A stretch of DNA of 64,000 nucleotides from Bacillus sp. RAR_GA_16 (GTDB lineage: Bacteria > Bacillota > Bacilli > Bacillales > Guptibacillaceae), in the NCBI RefSeq assembly GCF_020165985.1, contig NZ_JAIUKZ010000001.1, positions 186,001 through 250,000 on the forward strand. The letters run 5' to 3'. The notes under the pieces were generated by a model. That model saw only the letters and a program-made list of their open reading frames with translations, was not told the DNA's origin and ran no database searches. The first letter of the stretch is position 1. The number at the start of each line of letters is the position of its first letter. The position numbers and the translations under genes were made by a program. Below are positions 10,094 through 19,970 of this stretch, piece after piece.

Positions 10094-10861
10094 CTATCGT
10101 TTTAAATTGACGATTTCTTGAAGGATCTCATCTGAAGTTGTAATGACTCTTGAGTTCGCCTGGAACCCGCGTTGTGCTACGATCATTTCGGTGAACTCTT
10201 CGGTTAGGTCAACGTTGGACATTTCGAGTTGGCCGGAGACGACACGGGAACCATCCGGAAGTCCATTAGTAAAATCACCAGATTTATCCGTTACTTTATA
10301 TGTTGAACCTCCATCTTTTGAAAGGCCAGCCGGATTGGCAACCGTTCCAGTTCTTATTCTTCCAAAAATAGTTGAGTTACCATTTTGATCAGTTTGAACA
10401 ATTTCACCCTGACGATTAATTGCAAAATCAGCAGGTAGATTTGTAATTGGTTGTCCAGCATCATTAAGTACGCTATAACCTTGAGAAGTTACTAATTCAT
10501 TATTATTGTTAATATAGAAGTTCCCAGAACTTGTTAAGAGATTAGTAGTTGTTCCATTTGCTTCTTTACGTTGAACCTGAAAATATCCTTCTCCTTCAAT
10601 TGACAGATCTGTTTTTACTCCTGTTGTCATAAGTGATCCCGCTGTGTGCATTGTATCAATGGCAGAGTTCGTTACACCTAGCCCAACTTGTTTTGTATTA
10701 ACCCCACCGTCGCCCATATTTTGACTCAATAAATCTTGAAACATCACCCTACTTTTCTTGAAACCCGTTGTATTCACGTTCGCAATATTATTCCCAATCA
10801 CATCTAGCTTTGTTTGAAAGCCTCTCATTCCTGAAACGCCTGAGTACATTGATTTTAACAA
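10094..10861 (-). CDS. flgE: Flagellar hook protein FlgE (short Bacillus type)
   Basis: 255 residues. The N-terminus (MLKSMYSGVSGMRGFQTKLD, then IGNNIANVNTTGFKKSR) is the flagellar rod/hook motif. The C-terminus (LEMSNVDLTEEFTEMIVAQRGFQANSRVITTSDEILQEIVNLKR) is the D0 partner helix. The size and position between flgD and swrD match the short hook protein of Bacillus (FlgE, once called FlgG). FlgD caps it and FliK controls its length; both are encoded upstream in the same operon. Confidence 0.93.
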   Translation of the reverse strand: MLKSMYSGVSGMRGFQTKLDVIGNNIANVNTTGFKKSRVMFQDLLSQNMGDGGVNTKQVGLGVTNSAIDTMHTAGSLMTTGVKTDLSIEGEGYFQVQRKEANGTTTNLLTSSGNFYINNNNELVTSQGYSVLNDAGQPITNLPADFAINRQGEIVQTDQNGNSTIFGRIRTGTVANPAGLSKDGGSTYKVTDKSGDFTNGLPDGSRVVSGQLEMSNVDLTEEFTEMIVAQRGFQANSRVITTSDEILQEIVNLKR

Positions 10862-10934
10862 GTTGTTTCCCCCTCTAATTGTGTCGCTGCTTCAATCGGT
10901 CCACAGCGAATCGGCCTCCTGCTCGGTCCGGCCA

Positions 10935-11300
10935 TTATAAAATAAGTGCTGAATCAATGTTCGTTACGATCTGGTTTTCCATGTTGTCCTGCTTCATCGC
11001 CGTAATCACTTTGTTATTTTTAACACTAACCACAAATGCGAGATCCTTCATCAACATGAGCGATTCTTTCGATCCTTTTTCTCGGGCTTTCTCCACTCCG
11101 TCATTTAACTGTTGAAGCTGTTGATCTGAAAGCGAAATCCCGTTTTGCTCGAGTCGAACTTTGGCGTGATGACTGAATGAAACTTGTGACTCGATCGATT
11201 GCTTTAGCTGCTCAGCAAAAGAAGTTTTTGCCTCCTGCTTTTGAGAGGATTGAATTGGCTGCTTCGGGTAATATACTTGATTCACTTGAATGTTCGCCAT
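10935..11300 (-). CDS. Flagellar operon protein of unknown function (Flagellar_put / TIGR02530 type)
   Basis: 121 residues. The conserved block HAKVRLEQNGISLSDQQLQQL and the segment MLMKDLAFVVSVKNNKVITAMK followed by NIDSALIL are the signature of the small protein found between flgD and flgE in Bacillales and Clostridia flagellar operons. No biochemical function is firmly known to me. Genetic context suggests hook assembly. The start is 1 nt after the flgD stop. Confidence 0.85.
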   Translation of the reverse strand: MANIQVNQVYYPKQPIQSSQKQEAKTSFAEQLKQSIESQVSFSHHAKVRLEQNGISLSDQQLQQLNDGVEKAREKGSKESLMLMKDLAFVVSVKNNKVITAMKQDNMENQIVTNIDSALIL

Positions 11301-11301
11301 G

Positions 11302-11718
11302 CTATTCCCCCGTTTCGATACGCTCTAAGAGGGAAACGGCTACTTGTTTGCCACTGTCAAGTTCTGCGAGTACAGTGCCTTCTTTGTACAAAACAGCCTG
11401 AACCTTCCCAGAGCTAACCTCGCTATTTTCTTGCCACTGAACGCTTTTTCCAATTAAATGTGCATAGTCTGCCATAGAATCTTGTAATTGACGATCGAAA
11501 AATTTATTCATTGATGAATTCATATTTGTCATTTGCTCGAGTGAACTAAATTGCGCCATCTGACCGATAAATTCGGTGTCCTGCATCGGCTTCATTGGAT
11601 CCTGGTTCGCAAGCTGAGCAACAAGAATTTTCAGGAAATCATCTTTTCCTAGCTGACCTGGTGCCTCTGTTTTTTGTGTTTGTGTCGCTTGAGTTGCTGT
11701 AACGGAGTTTGTATTCAC
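11302..11718 (-). CDS. flgD: Flagellar hook capping protein FlgD
   Basis: 138 residues, the short Bacillus length. The family core [41 protein letters not shown] is near residues 22-62. A small C-terminal beta domain follows ([38 protein letters not shown]). FlgD is the scaffold that caps the growing hook. It lies between fliK and the flagellar operon protein. Confidence 0.95.
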   Translation of the reverse strand: MNTNSVTATQATQTQKTEAPGQLGKDDFLKILVAQLANQDPMKPMQDTEFIGQMAQFSSLEQMTNMNSSMNKFFDRQLQDSMADYAHLIGKSVQWQENSEVSSGKVQAVLYKEGTVLAELDSGKQVAVSLLERIETGE

Positions 11719-11729
11719 GTCATCCCTCC

Positions 11730-13106
11730 TTATATGGCGTAGTTTATTCCGCCTAACGTGCTTTCTTCTTTTTCGCTTGTTACAAGCGGATTGTCTTCTA
11801 ACTCATATTCGCCTTTTCTTCCCTGGCGCTGCTTTCCTTGTTGAAACTGCTGGCCCTGGTCTCCCCGGCCATCCTGCATGAAGGGTTGTTGGGATCCCTG
11901 CGGTTGCTGAACCACTTCGATCTTATCAAGCTGAATGCCCTGCTGAACGAGTGTATGACGTAGCTGATGAAGCTGTGATTCGATCAATTCTTTTGCACCT
12001 GCAGTTGCGGTCACGATATGGGCCGTCACTTTTCCATCTAAGGTCGTTAACCGAATATCAAGCTGTCCAAGATTTTCTGGAGAAAGCTTGATTCTGATGT
12101 TTGTTTCATCACCATTTTTAGAAAGCTGCATGCGTTCCGTTATCATTTCACTTAGTTCTGAGTTCAAGTAACGAGCTTGAACGGTGGCTTCTTTAACCGG
12201 AGCTTCATTACTTTGTTTTATTAGCGGCAAGCCCTCCGGCTTTTCATCCGACTGAACATCATCTAAAATTAATGATTCAGTAGACGTTTGATCGAGATTT
12301 TCCAACTGCTCAGTACCTTCCGTTTGATCAACTTGTGACTTTCCTACCTCCCCTTCCTTTAGGGCAGGTCTTTGCTCACCGTCCTCGACTATAGCTTCTT
12401 TCTCTTCTAGTGGAGTGTTTTGCTCAACTGTTCCATAAAGGTTTTTTTGTTGGGATGTTGGCTCAGCTGTCATTTGCTTCATCATCTCAAGAGATGTTTT
12501 CGCCTCTTGACCTTTTGAAACTTCTACCACCTTTACTTCTTCAATTGGGTTAGCTTCACTTAACGGGCTAGCTAAAACTTCTTTGGCACCTTGTTGCTTT
12601 AACCATTCACGCTTCAAAAAACCAGGCAACATTTCTTCTCCATTATGAAAACCGCTTATTTTCTGTAGTTGCACACTTAATTCATTACTCAGAGGAAGCT
12701 TTGGAGCTTGTTGTTCATGAGAGATAGGCTTTCCAAACTGTTCCAAGTCCATCAATTCCTGCTTTGTAAAACCAGTTAAGATGCCCCCCTGTTGACCCTC
12801 ACCTTTCATTTGTAAGGTCCTACTGCTTTCAAGACCTAATTGAAGCTTAGGGGAACTGGACGATTGGCCTTGAACAGTTAACGGAAGTGCTGCTAGAAGA
12901 TCGAGCGGTAGTTCACTTTCCGAGAAGGGAGTTTTTTCATCACCCTGCTCTAATTCGCTCTTTCCTTCTGTTCCTTCACTACTGCCCGCTGCTTCAGTCA
13001 TCTTTATTCCTAACGCTGTTAGCAAAGTTGAAAATCCAGTTGAATTACTATCCGTTGACTTAGGCTGGATGATCACGCTTTTTCCAAGTGATTGGATGGC
13101 GTTCAC
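11730..13106 (-). CDS. fliK: Flagellar hook-length control protein FliK
   Basis: 458 residues. A long low-complexity Glu/Gln/Ser-rich N-terminal part is followed by a conserved C-terminal domain (about 320-410): [27 protein letters not shown], then [28 protein letters not shown]. This is the Flg_hook domain that interacts with FlhB to switch export specificity. A Gln-rich basic tail ends the protein. Position between ylxF and flgD is canonical. Confidence 0.93.
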   Translation of the reverse strand: MNAIQSLGKSVIIQPKSTDSNSTGFSTLLTALGIKMTEAAGSSEGTEGKSELEQGDEKTPFSESELPLDLLAALPLTVQGQSSSSPKLQLGLESSRTLQMKGEGQQGGILTGFTKQELMDLEQFGKPISHEQQAPKLPLSNELSVQLQKISGFHNGEEMLPGFLKREWLKQQGAKEVLASPLSEANPIEEVKVVEVSKGQEAKTSLEMMKQMTAEPTSQQKNLYGTVEQNTPLEEKEAIVEDGEQRPALKEGEVGKSQVDQTEGTEQLENLDQTSTESLILDDVQSDEKPEGLPLIKQSNEAPVKEATVQARYLNSELSEMITERMQLSKNGDETNIRIKLSPENLGQLDIRLTTLDGKVTAHIVTATAGAKELIESQLHQLRHTLVQQGIQLDKIEVVQQPQGSQQPFMQDGRGDQGQQFQQGKQRQGRKGEYELEDNPLVTSEKEESTLGGINYAI

Positions 13107-13120
13107 TTTTTCACCTCCTC

Positions 13121-13966
13121 TCAGTTCGCTAAATCCGTAACGTAACTAGATGAAATCGATTCTTCCATTTCAGCAAGTAACGCCATCCGCTTGTCGTCTC
13201 CAACTTCTTGAAGAATGGAGAGTCCCACTTCTTTCTCTTCATCAGACTGTGCCATTTTTGAAAGGATCGCGGCCGCTTCTTCTTCAGGCATTTCGGATAG
13301 ATCTTTTGCAACGTCTGAAGTGGAAAGCGTGCTTTTTTTTCGGTCGATTGCATTCATAAGAAGCGCCACTCTTTCCTGCATCGCTGCAAGTTCTGGATCG
13401 TCCGCTTTTTCAAGATCTTTCAAAGCAATCGTCAAATCAGCGGCTACGGCCGAATTCATTTTGCCTAACACAGCCGCCTGCTCCGTACTTCCCATCGCAT
13501 TGAGCAGTAAAGCTGCTTCGTTTAAGGTGAGATTTTCCATAATAGATGCAGATTTTGAAGCTGACATCCCTTCATAGGTTTTCGCTAGCTGCTGAAGCTT
13601 CTTCTCACGCTCTTCCTTGTCAGCTAACTCACTTTTCATCTCCTCTGCTAACGATTCCAGCTCCGATTGCTTTTTCGTTAGCTCTATTTCTTGTTCATCA
13701 AGCTGTTTTTTTAACGAGGATATTTCGCTTTCCTTATGATCAATCTCTTTTTTCAGCAGATCTTCTTCATTTTGATCTGTTGCTTCAGCCGTCAAATTCT
13801 TTTCAACATAAGCAATTGGTTTCTTCGTAAGGGAAGTGGCTACGGCAAACAGGTCATAGCCAAGAAACGGAAGAACAACGAGCAGGACGGTTGCCATAAA
13901 GGCAAGCGGTAAAAGAAAACCGTGGATGATGCGCTCTTTCCATGAACTTTTCTGTCGCTTTCGCAT
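13121..13966 (-). CDS. ylxF: YlxF/MotE-family membrane coiled-coil protein
   Basis: About 281 residues. One N-terminal transmembrane helix (FLLPLAFMATVLLVVLPFLGYDLF) leads into a long coiled coil (residues about 70-140) and a C-terminal MgtE-N-like alpha-helical domain with LNEAALLLNAMGSTEQAAVLGKM. This is the YlxF/MotE-like gene between fliJ and fliK in Bacillus fla operons. I chose the ATG at 13966 behind AAGGAG over a GTG three codons upstream. Related proteins act as periplasmic chaperones in some bacteria; its role here is inferred. Confidence 0.85.
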   Translation of the reverse strand: MRKRQKSSWKERIIHGFLLPLAFMATVLLVVLPFLGYDLFAVATSLTKKPIAYVEKNLTAEATDQNEEDLLKKEIDHKESEISSLKKQLDEQEIELTKKQSELESLAEEMKSELADKEEREKKLQQLAKTYEGMSASKSASIMENLTLNEAALLLNAMGSTEQAAVLGKMNSAVAADLTIALKDLEKADDPELAAMQERVALLMNAIDRKKSTLSTSDVAKDLSEMPEEEAAAILSKMAQSDEEKEVGLSILQEVGDDKRMALLAEMEESISSSYVTDLAN

Positions 13967-13980
13967 CCCTCTCACTCCTT

Positions 13981-14433
13981 TTAGCCGTTTCTTGCCAGCA
14001 TGTACGCTCGAACGGTGTTTAGATCGTCCAGTTCATTTTGTTCAATCATTTTCTGATCATGATAAAACTCTTCTTTTCGCGTTTCTTTAATTGATTGCCA
14101 CGTTTTTTCTTCTCTGACTTTTGAAGCAAGCGTTTCCTGCTGCTCGCTCACCTTGTGTTCTACCTGATTCAGTTGATGGCGTTTTCGTTCAAGCTGCTTT
14201 TCGAGATACGCAATATGCTCTTCTTCTTTTAAAAGCTCTAGAATGGGAAGGCCATCTAACTGTCGCTGTTCAAGCCTCTCTCGCATGGCGTAAATGTTTT
14301 CTTCAAGTTGATGTGTTTCGTACTCAAGATCCACTTGCACTTTGAGCGACTCGGCCATTTCAAGCTGAGCCTGAGACTTTTCGTTTTCTTTCACATCCAA
14401 AATTCGTTGAAACGGGAATTGAAAAGCTGCGAT
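13981..14433 (-). CDS. fliJ: Flagellar export protein FliJ (apparent AUC start)
   Basis: Coiled-coil protein of about 150 residues, the FliJ length, with LDVKENEKSQAQLEMAESL and a C-terminal NELDDLNTVRAYMLAR. The conserved N-terminal pattern AAFQFPFQRILDVKE lies upstream of the only near-cognate start (TTG at 14400) and is preceded by an in-frame stop. The only codon at correct spacing (9 nt) from a Shine-Dalgarno (GGAAAGGA in the fliI 3' end) is ATC at 14433. Either FliJ uses a rare AUC start or one base is wrong. FliJ is the central stalk of the export ATPase. Confidence 0.82.
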   Translation of the reverse strand: MAAFQFPFQRILDVKENEKSQAQLEMAESLKVQVDLEYETHQLEENIYAMRERLEQRQLDGLPILELLKEEEHIAYLEKQLERKRHQLNQVEHKVSEQQETLASKVREEKTWQSIKETRKEEFYHDQKMIEQNELDDLNTVRAYMLARNG

Positions 14434-14435
14434 GG

Positions 14436-15755
14436 TTAGTCATCCTTTCCAAAACGAGATAGTAGCCGATCTTTACTTTCTTCAAATGAAGCCTGATCAT
14501 CAATGCCCTGTTTAATGTACTTTTCAATTTCTGGATGGATCGAGATCGCTTTATCGATGTTGCTGTTTGTTCCCGCTTTATAAGCACCAATGTTAATCAA
14601 ATCTTCTGAGGACACGTAGACAGCAAGCAGTCGTTTAAATTCTTCCGCAGATTTCATATGGGTGGGCGTCACGATTTCTTTCATCACCCGACTCACGCTT
14701 TGTGGAACGTTAATAGCCGGATACTGTCCTTTTTGCGCGAGCTTTCGATCAAGAACGATGTGCCCGTCCAAGATACCTCGGACTGCATCTGCAATGGGCT
14801 CATTCATATCATCGCCATCAACGAGCACGGTGTAAAAAGCGGTAATCGATCCCGTCTCCGCCGTCCCTGATCGCTCTAACAATTTAGGCAAGAGAGCAAA
14901 TACGCTTGGGGTATAGCCTTTGCTCGTCGGTGGCTCGCCAATCGCAAGCCCTACTTCTCGCTGAGCCATCGCAAATCTCGTCACCGAATCCATCATCAGC
15001 ATGACGTTTTTTCCCTGATCTCGAAAAAATTCGGCGATGGCCGTTGCCGTGAGCGCCCCCTTAATGCGCTGCAGTGGCGGCTGGTCAGACGTTGCGACAA
15101 CGACTACGGATTTCTTTAAGCCCTCTTCGCCAAGATCGCGTTCGATAAAATCCCTTACTTCTCGTCCACGTTCACCAATAAGCGCAATCACGTTCACATC
15201 GGCTTCTGAGTTTCGTGCAGCCATGCCCATTAACGTACTTTTTCCAACACCACTTCCGGCAAAAATCCCGATTCTCTGCCCCTGACCGACTGTTAACAGC
15301 CCATCAATCGCGCGAACGCCAAGTTGAAAAGGCTTCGTAATGCGCGGTCTGGTCATCGGATTAGGCGGCTTCCGGTTCGTAGAAACCGCTCTAAGCCCAC
15401 CAGGAAGATCCGTTTGATCAAGTGGTCTACCACGTCCGTCGAGTATCGTACCTAACAATGAATAACCAACTTTCACTTCAAGAGGCTGACCGGTCGCCAC
15501 AACAAGGCAACCCGGACCAATCTCTGACAAATCATGCATGGGCATTAGAAGAACGCGATTTTCACGAAAGCCAACGACTTCGGCTTCGATCGGTTCTTTT
15601 AATGGTCCGGGATACAAATAGCAAACCTCACCGATTTTCACTTCAGGTCCAAGCGATTCAATTGTAAGTCCGATTACCTGTGTTACTTTGCCATATTTCT
15701 GGACCGTCTCCATTGCCTGAATTTGCGAAAGATACGACTCAATGTTCATGCTCAT
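14436..15755 (-). CDS. fliI: Flagellum-specific export ATPase FliI
   Basis: 439 residues, with Walker A GSGVGKSTLMGM near residue 160, GERGREVRDFIERDLG, and Walker B VMLMMDSVTRFAMAQREVGLAIGEPP. It is an F1-beta-like hexameric ATPase that unloads export cargo with FliH and FliJ. The ATG at 15755 is chosen because GAGGAG lies 10 nt upstream; a TTG at 15773 would include that site in the coding region. It overlaps fliH by 17 nt. Confidence 0.97.
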   Translation of the reverse strand: MSMNIESYLSQIQAMETVQKYGKVTQVIGLTIESLGPEVKIGEVCYLYPGPLKEPIEAEVVGFRENRVLLMPMHDLSEIGPGCLVVATGQPLEVKVGYSLLGTILDGRGRPLDQTDLPGGLRAVSTNRKPPNPMTRPRITKPFQLGVRAIDGLLTVGQGQRIGIFAGSGVGKSTLMGMAARNSEADVNVIALIGERGREVRDFIERDLGEEGLKKSVVVVATSDQPPLQRIKGALTATAIAEFFRDQGKNVMLMMDSVTRFAMAQREVGLAIGEPPTSKGYTPSVFALLPKLLERSGTAETGSITAFYTVLVDGDDMNEPIADAVRGILDGHIVLDRKLAQKGQYPAINVPQSVSRVMKEIVTPTHMKSAEEFKRLLAVYVSSEDLINIGAYKAGTNSNIDKAISIHPEIEKYIKQGIDDQASFEESKDRLLSRFGKDD

Positions 15756-16542
15756 CGATTGTTCGCTCCTCAAACATCGCCAGTAGCTGCTTTTTCATTT
15801 CAGAAAGCTGGCTGTTAATGGAGATATCGTACGATCCACTTGGCGTATGAACAAGACCAGAACCAACTTCTAAATCGACCATCGGAACAAGTTTCAGACT
15901 CGCGTTAACATCCAATTGTTTTTCTAGTTCGTCTACCATCGGCATCACGTGTTGATAGTCTTCTGTTGATACTTGAACAACCACTTCGCCCCGATCCTGC
16001 ACTTTTTTCAAAGTATTCTGTACCATATCTCGTAACGTGTCAGGGCTTTGTTCCATTTCTTTTAAAATGATCTTTTTCGCAATAGCGGTGCTTAATGATA
16101 GAAGAAACGGCTCAGCGCTTTGAATGAGCTCTTCTTTCTTGTTGTATGCAACCTTCACCATCTGTTCCATCTCTTTCTTTTGCTGATCGAACTCAAAATG
16201 GATTTGTTGCATGCCCGCTTCATATCCCGCTGCATAGCCGGTTTCTTCCGCTTCACGCACCGTTTTTTCCGTCATTTCCTGCCACTCAAGTTCTTTTTCC
16301 TGCTGTTTCTTCTCTAAGTTCTGATGCACGTTCGCTTCTTCTTCGCCTAGCCTCGTTCGAATCGTATGGTAGAGATCTTCAAGGCGAATCATCATTTCGA
16401 GAAGATGAGATTTCTTTTCTTCTATTGTCATCGTTCGCGTTGGAAGAATACGGTTACGCTTTGGTTCTGTTAAAGTACGTTGTTCAAGTACCTTTGGAAC
16501 AGCTCGTTTCTCTCCAGAGGTTTTTCGGATGATGTTAGACAA
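15739..16542 (-). CDS. fliH: Flagellar assembly protein FliH
   Basis: 267 residues, mostly helical and charged: a Glu/Arg-rich coiled-coil first half with AAGYEAGMQQ (small-residue repeats typical of FliH), then a C-terminal domain with AKKIILKEMEQSPDTL, VVVQVSTEDYQHV and VDLEVGSGLVHTPSGSYDISINSQL, resembling V/F-type ATPase stator subunits. It regulates FliI. The start appears to be TTG at 16542, overlapping the fliG stop by 8 nt. Confidence 0.9.
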   Translation of the reverse strand: MSNIIRKTSGEKRAVPKVLEQRTLTEPKRNRILPTRTMTIEEKKSHLLEMMIRLEDLYHTIRTRLGEEEANVHQNLEKKQQEKELEWQEMTEKTVREAEETGYAAGYEAGMQQIHFEFDQQKKEMEQMVKVAYNKKEELIQSAEPFLLSLSTAIAKKIILKEMEQSPDTLRDMVQNTLKKVQDRGEVVVQVSTEDYQHVMPMVDELEKQLDVNASLKLVPMVDLEVGSGLVHTPSGSYDISINSQLSEMKKQLLAMFEERTIDEHEH

Positions 16543-17545
16543 TCAAATCATCTCCTCCACCGCGCGCAATCATAACGTCTCCTGTTTCTTCAAGATAGCG
16601 AATAACGGAAACGATGCGCGTTTGCGCCTCTTCCACTTCACGAAGGCGAAGAGGTCCCATAAGCTCGATCTCTTCTTTCACAGTATCAACTCGTCGGTTG
16701 GACATATTTCGGAAAATGGTGTTTTTCACATCGTCACTTGCGACTTTTAACGCAATCGATAGATCTTCATCCTTCACTTCGCTAATCACGAGGCGAATCG
16801 ATCGATCATCAAGCGTCACGATATCTTCAAACACAAACATCCGCTTCTTAATTTCTTCTGCCAGATTCGGATCATCTTTTTCGAGTGAACTGAGAATCGT
16901 TCGTTCCGTGCTTCGATCAACGCTACTGAGGACCTGTACAATCGCTTCGACACCACCAGTAAATGTGTAATCCTGTGAGCCCGTTGCATTTAACTTTCCT
17001 TCGATAATCGTCTCAAGCTGACTAATCACCTCTGGCGACGTGCTATCCATTAGCGCAATGCGACGCGCAACGTCTGCCTGACTTTCTTGAGGTAGCGATG
17101 ATAAAATTTGCGAAGACTGTTTTGCATCAAGATAGGAAAGAACGAGCGCAATGGTCTGCGGGTGCTCTTGCTGTAAAATATTTAAAATCTGATCGGGATC
17201 TGCTTTTCTAGCAAACGCAAACGGCTTTACTTTTAAATTGGCTTTCAGGCGTGTTAGGATTTCTTCAGCCTTCTTCGCCCCGAGCGCCTGTTCAAGAACA
17301 TGCCTTGCATAATCAATGCCACCAACAGCGATATAATCTTTTGCTTTTACCATTTGAATGAACTCGTCTACAACCGCCTCTCGTTCATCAGGATCGACTT
17401 TTCGAAGCTCTGAGATGCCAAGCGCCAGCTGATCAATTTCTTTCTCGGATAAATGTTTAAACGTTTGTACGGATAAGTCAGGTCCTAAAGAAGTAAGAAG
17501 GATCGCCGCTTTCTGAGTTCCGGTTAATTCATCTGTGCTAGTCAT
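16535..17545 (-). CDS. fliG: Flagellar motor switch protein FliG
   Basis: 336 residues, with LTGTQKAAILLTSLGPDLS, three ARM-type domains, the PEEV-like hinge region (EHPQTIALVLSYLDAKQSSQIL) and the torque helix DIVTLDDRSIRLVISEVKDEDLSIALK carrying the charged residues that meet MotA. The C-terminus (GPLRLREVEEAQTRIVSVIRYLEETGDVMIARGGGDDLIV) is canonical. FliG is the rotor component contacting the stator. Confidence 0.97.
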   Translation of the reverse strand: MTSTDELTGTQKAAILLTSLGPDLSVQTFKHLSEKEIDQLALGISELRKVDPDEREAVVDEFIQMVKAKDYIAVGGIDYARHVLEQALGAKKAEEILTRLKANLKVKPFAFARKADPDQILNILQQEHPQTIALVLSYLDAKQSSQILSSLPQESQADVARRIALMDSTSPEVISQLETIIEGKLNATGSQDYTFTGGVEAIVQVLSSVDRSTERTILSSLEKDDPNLAEEIKKRMFVFEDIVTLDDRSIRLVISEVKDEDLSIALKVASDDVKNTIFRNMSNRRVDTVKEEIELMGPLRLREVEEAQTRIVSVIRYLEETGDVMIARGGGDDLIV

Positions 17546-17555
17546 CCAACCCCTC

Positions 17556-19187
17556 CTATTCTTCTTTCATCCAAAGTCGTAGTAGTTTCACAAATTCCTC
17601 TGGATCATTTTTTGCAAGACTTTCAATCTCATCTTTTCCAACAAGCCTCTCTGGCGTCATATCGACTTCACGTTCTTCACGCGGTAAATAATGATCCTCA
17701 GGAGCGCTGTAAGACTGCTCAAACTCCATGAAGTCATCCTCCTCTTTGCTTCCTCTCCGTCGGAAAAATAGCAAAATTCCACCTATAAGAAGAATACCAA
17801 CGCCACCTGCAATCGCATAAAGCACCCAGGCCGGAACGCTGTCCATCATGGTTGAGAAGATGCCTTTAGACGGCTCTTCATAGTCGGCGCGCCCTTTAAA
17901 TTCATTGGCAAAAACCGAAATTCTTTCTTCAAGAGCGGCATCATCTAGAGGAACATCACTTTCACTTAACGATGTACGGACAACATTCTTAAGAACCGTA
18001 CGAATATCTTCTATATCAGCAGCAGTTAATGTCGTGATATCATCAGCCACAGGTGGCTCTACGCCCACGTTAATCGTAATATCATCAATGAGATAAGGGC
18101 TTTCCTCGATCTCTTTATGAATGCGATTCACTTCACGGTTGATGCGATCTTCTACTTTTTCATAAGAACCGTCGCCTTCGGCATTCGGATCATCTGCGTT
18201 ATAGTTTGGAATTTCACCTTCATCTGTACCTGTACCATCTTGCACAGCTGCTTGGTCGCCAGAATACGATTCCATGATTTTCTCAACACTAATATCAATG
18301 CCTTCGCCTGTTTCTTCATCAACAGGTTCAACGAGGTCTTCTGTTCGCTTTTCTTTTGTAAAATCAACGCTCGCCATGACGGAGACAACCACTTTGTCCT
18401 GGCCAAGAATCATGCCAAGCATTTGTTGGAGTTCCTGCTGCATATCTTTTTCAATGTCGCTACGGATATCTTCTTGCTGTTGGTAAGCGGATAATGTCGG
18501 ATCTCCGCCGCCTTCACCATAGTCAAAAGCCGTACCGTTTTGATCCATAATGACGATGTTTTCAACAGGGAGATTCGGAACACTTTTACTGATGAGATGA
18601 TAAAGACCGGTGATTTGACCTTGATCAAGCTGTACACCCGGGTCTCGTGTTAAAACAACGGAAGCCGAAGCAGTTTCACCTGTTTCATCAAGCCAAACGC
18701 TTTCTGCAGGTAAGGTGATCATGACTTTGGATTCCTTGATGCCACCAATTTGTTCAATGAGATAACTGAGTTCATTTTGCATCGCATCACGTTCAACGAC
18801 ATCAAATTGACGATCCGTCATGCCCATTCCCATGTTTTCACTAAAAACGCTGTAATTCACATTACCGCTTTTGGGAATTCCTTCAGCAGCTAAGCTTACC
18901 TTTAAATCAGAGGCTTGTTCTTTAGGCACGCTAATTGTCGTTCCATCAGCTGAAACTTCTACTGGAATGCCTTTCTGTTCAATTGCTCCTTTAATTTCGC
19001 CAGCTTCTGTCGGTGTAAGATTTGAATAAATAGGTGTTAAATTAGGTTTAGACATCCAAAAAACGAGGAATACAAGCAGAAGAAGAGTGACGAGAAACGT
19101 CCCTCCAATCAGCCATTTCGTTTTGTTAGTATAACTTCCCCACGTTTCATTCCAGCGACTTTTCAATTTCAATAGTTGTTGGTTCAT
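17556..19187 (-). CDS. fliF: Flagellar MS-ring protein FliF
   Basis: 543 residues. The first transmembrane helix is near 25-47 and the second near 450-472 (WVLYAIAGGVGILLIGG). Between them lies a large extracytoplasmic domain with YSNLTPTEAGEIKGAIEQKGIPVEV and the RBM repeats. The cytosolic tail ends EEFVKLLRLWMKEE, the FliG-binding segment. FliF forms the basal MS ring that houses the export gate. Confidence 0.97.
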   Translation of the reverse strand: MNQQLLKLKSRWNETWGSYTNKTKWLIGGTFLVTLLLLVFLVFWMSKPNLTPIYSNLTPTEAGEIKGAIEQKGIPVEVSADGTTISVPKEQASDLKVSLAAEGIPKSGNVNYSVFSENMGMGMTDRQFDVVERDAMQNELSYLIEQIGGIKESKVMITLPAESVWLDETGETASASVVLTRDPGVQLDQGQITGLYHLISKSVPNLPVENIVIMDQNGTAFDYGEGGGDPTLSAYQQQEDIRSDIEKDMQQELQQMLGMILGQDKVVVSVMASVDFTKEKRTEDLVEPVDEETGEGIDISVEKIMESYSGDQAAVQDGTGTDEGEIPNYNADDPNAEGDGSYEKVEDRINREVNRIHKEIEESPYLIDDITINVGVEPPVADDITTLTAADIEDIRTVLKNVVRTSLSESDVPLDDAALEERISVFANEFKGRADYEEPSKGIFSTMMDSVPAWVLYAIAGGVGILLIGGILLFFRRRGSKEEDDFMEFEQSYSAPEDHYLPREEREVDMTPERLVGKDEIESLAKNDPEEFVKLLRLWMKEE

Positions 19188-19208
19188 TTCTTATCCATCC
19201 CTGACATG

Positions 19209-19499
19209 CTACATTTGCATACGCATGATTTCCTGGTATGACTCAATCACTTTATTTCTCACTTCTACTGTTAGATTAAGAGATAGTGATGCTTTTTGTG
19301 CTGCAAGCATCACTTCATGAACGTCCTGAACTTGCCCGGTGACAAGTTTATTTGTCATTTGTTCTGAGGCTACCTGATTGTCGTTCACTTGTTTTATTGC
19401 ATCTTGAAGCATTTGACCAAAATCAGCTGTCGCTTCACCAGCGGAAGCTTGAGGCTTCGCTTGAGCCGGAAGCTGCTGTAGGGCATTAATTGTGTTCAT
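19209..19499 (-). CDS. fliE: Flagellar hook-basal body protein FliE
   Basis: 96 residues, the usual length. An N-terminal variable segment is followed by FGQMLQDAIKQVNDNQVASEQMTNKLVTGQ and VHEVMLAAQKASLSLNLTVEVRNKVIESYQEIMRMQ, the FliE family signature. FliE joins the MS ring to the rod. AGGAGG precedes the ATG. It follows flgC by 22 nt. Confidence 0.96.
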   Translation of the reverse strand: MNTINALQQLPAQAKPQASAGEATADFGQMLQDAIKQVNDNQVASEQMTNKLVTGQVQDVHEVMLAAQKASLSLNLTVEVRNKVIESYQEIMRMQM

Positions 19500-19521
19500 G
19501 TAATCCTCCTATGCTCAAACC

Positions 19522-19965
19522 TTATTTCCCAAGCTCGAGCGCTTTCATGTACATACTCTTTGTCGCGTTTAGCGCCGTCACGTTTGCTTCATAGGAACGA
19601 GAAGCTGACATTAAATCAACCATTTCTTTCACCATGTCCACATTTGGCATCTCGACGTATCCTTCTTCATTCGCATCAGGATGCGCGGGATTATACACGA
19701 GCTTATTGGGAGCGTTATCCTCTTGTATGTTCGATACTTTCACCCCAGTAGAAGTCGACTCGTTTCCCATCGCTTGTTGAAGTTTACTTTCAAACGAGTT
19801 TTCCTCAAGTTCTACCACTTTACGCTTATAAGGCTGCCACTCACCATCAACGAGTTCAGAACGTGTTGTCTCAGCATTCGCAATATTGGAAGAGACGACG
19901 TCCATTCGAAGACGGTTTGCTGTTAACGCTGAAGCGCTCGTATTGAATCCATTAAATAAATTCAT
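19522..19965 (-). CDS. flgC: Flagellar proximal rod protein FlgC
   Basis: 147 residues, starting MNLFNGFNTSASALTANRLR, then VVSSNIANAETTRSELVDGEWQPYKRK and ending NVDMVKEMVDLMSASRSYEANVTALNATKSMYMKALELGK, the FlgC pattern. It is a proximal rod subunit exported with FlgB. It lies 5 nt downstream of flgB. Confidence 0.96.
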   Translation of the reverse strand: MNLFNGFNTSASALTANRLRMDVVSSNIANAETTRSELVDGEWQPYKRKVVELEENSFESKLQQAMGNESTSTGVKVSNIQEDNAPNKLVYNPAHPDANEEGYVEMPNVDMVKEMVDLMSASRSYEANVTALNATKSMYMKALELGK

Positions 19966-19970
19966 TCTAG

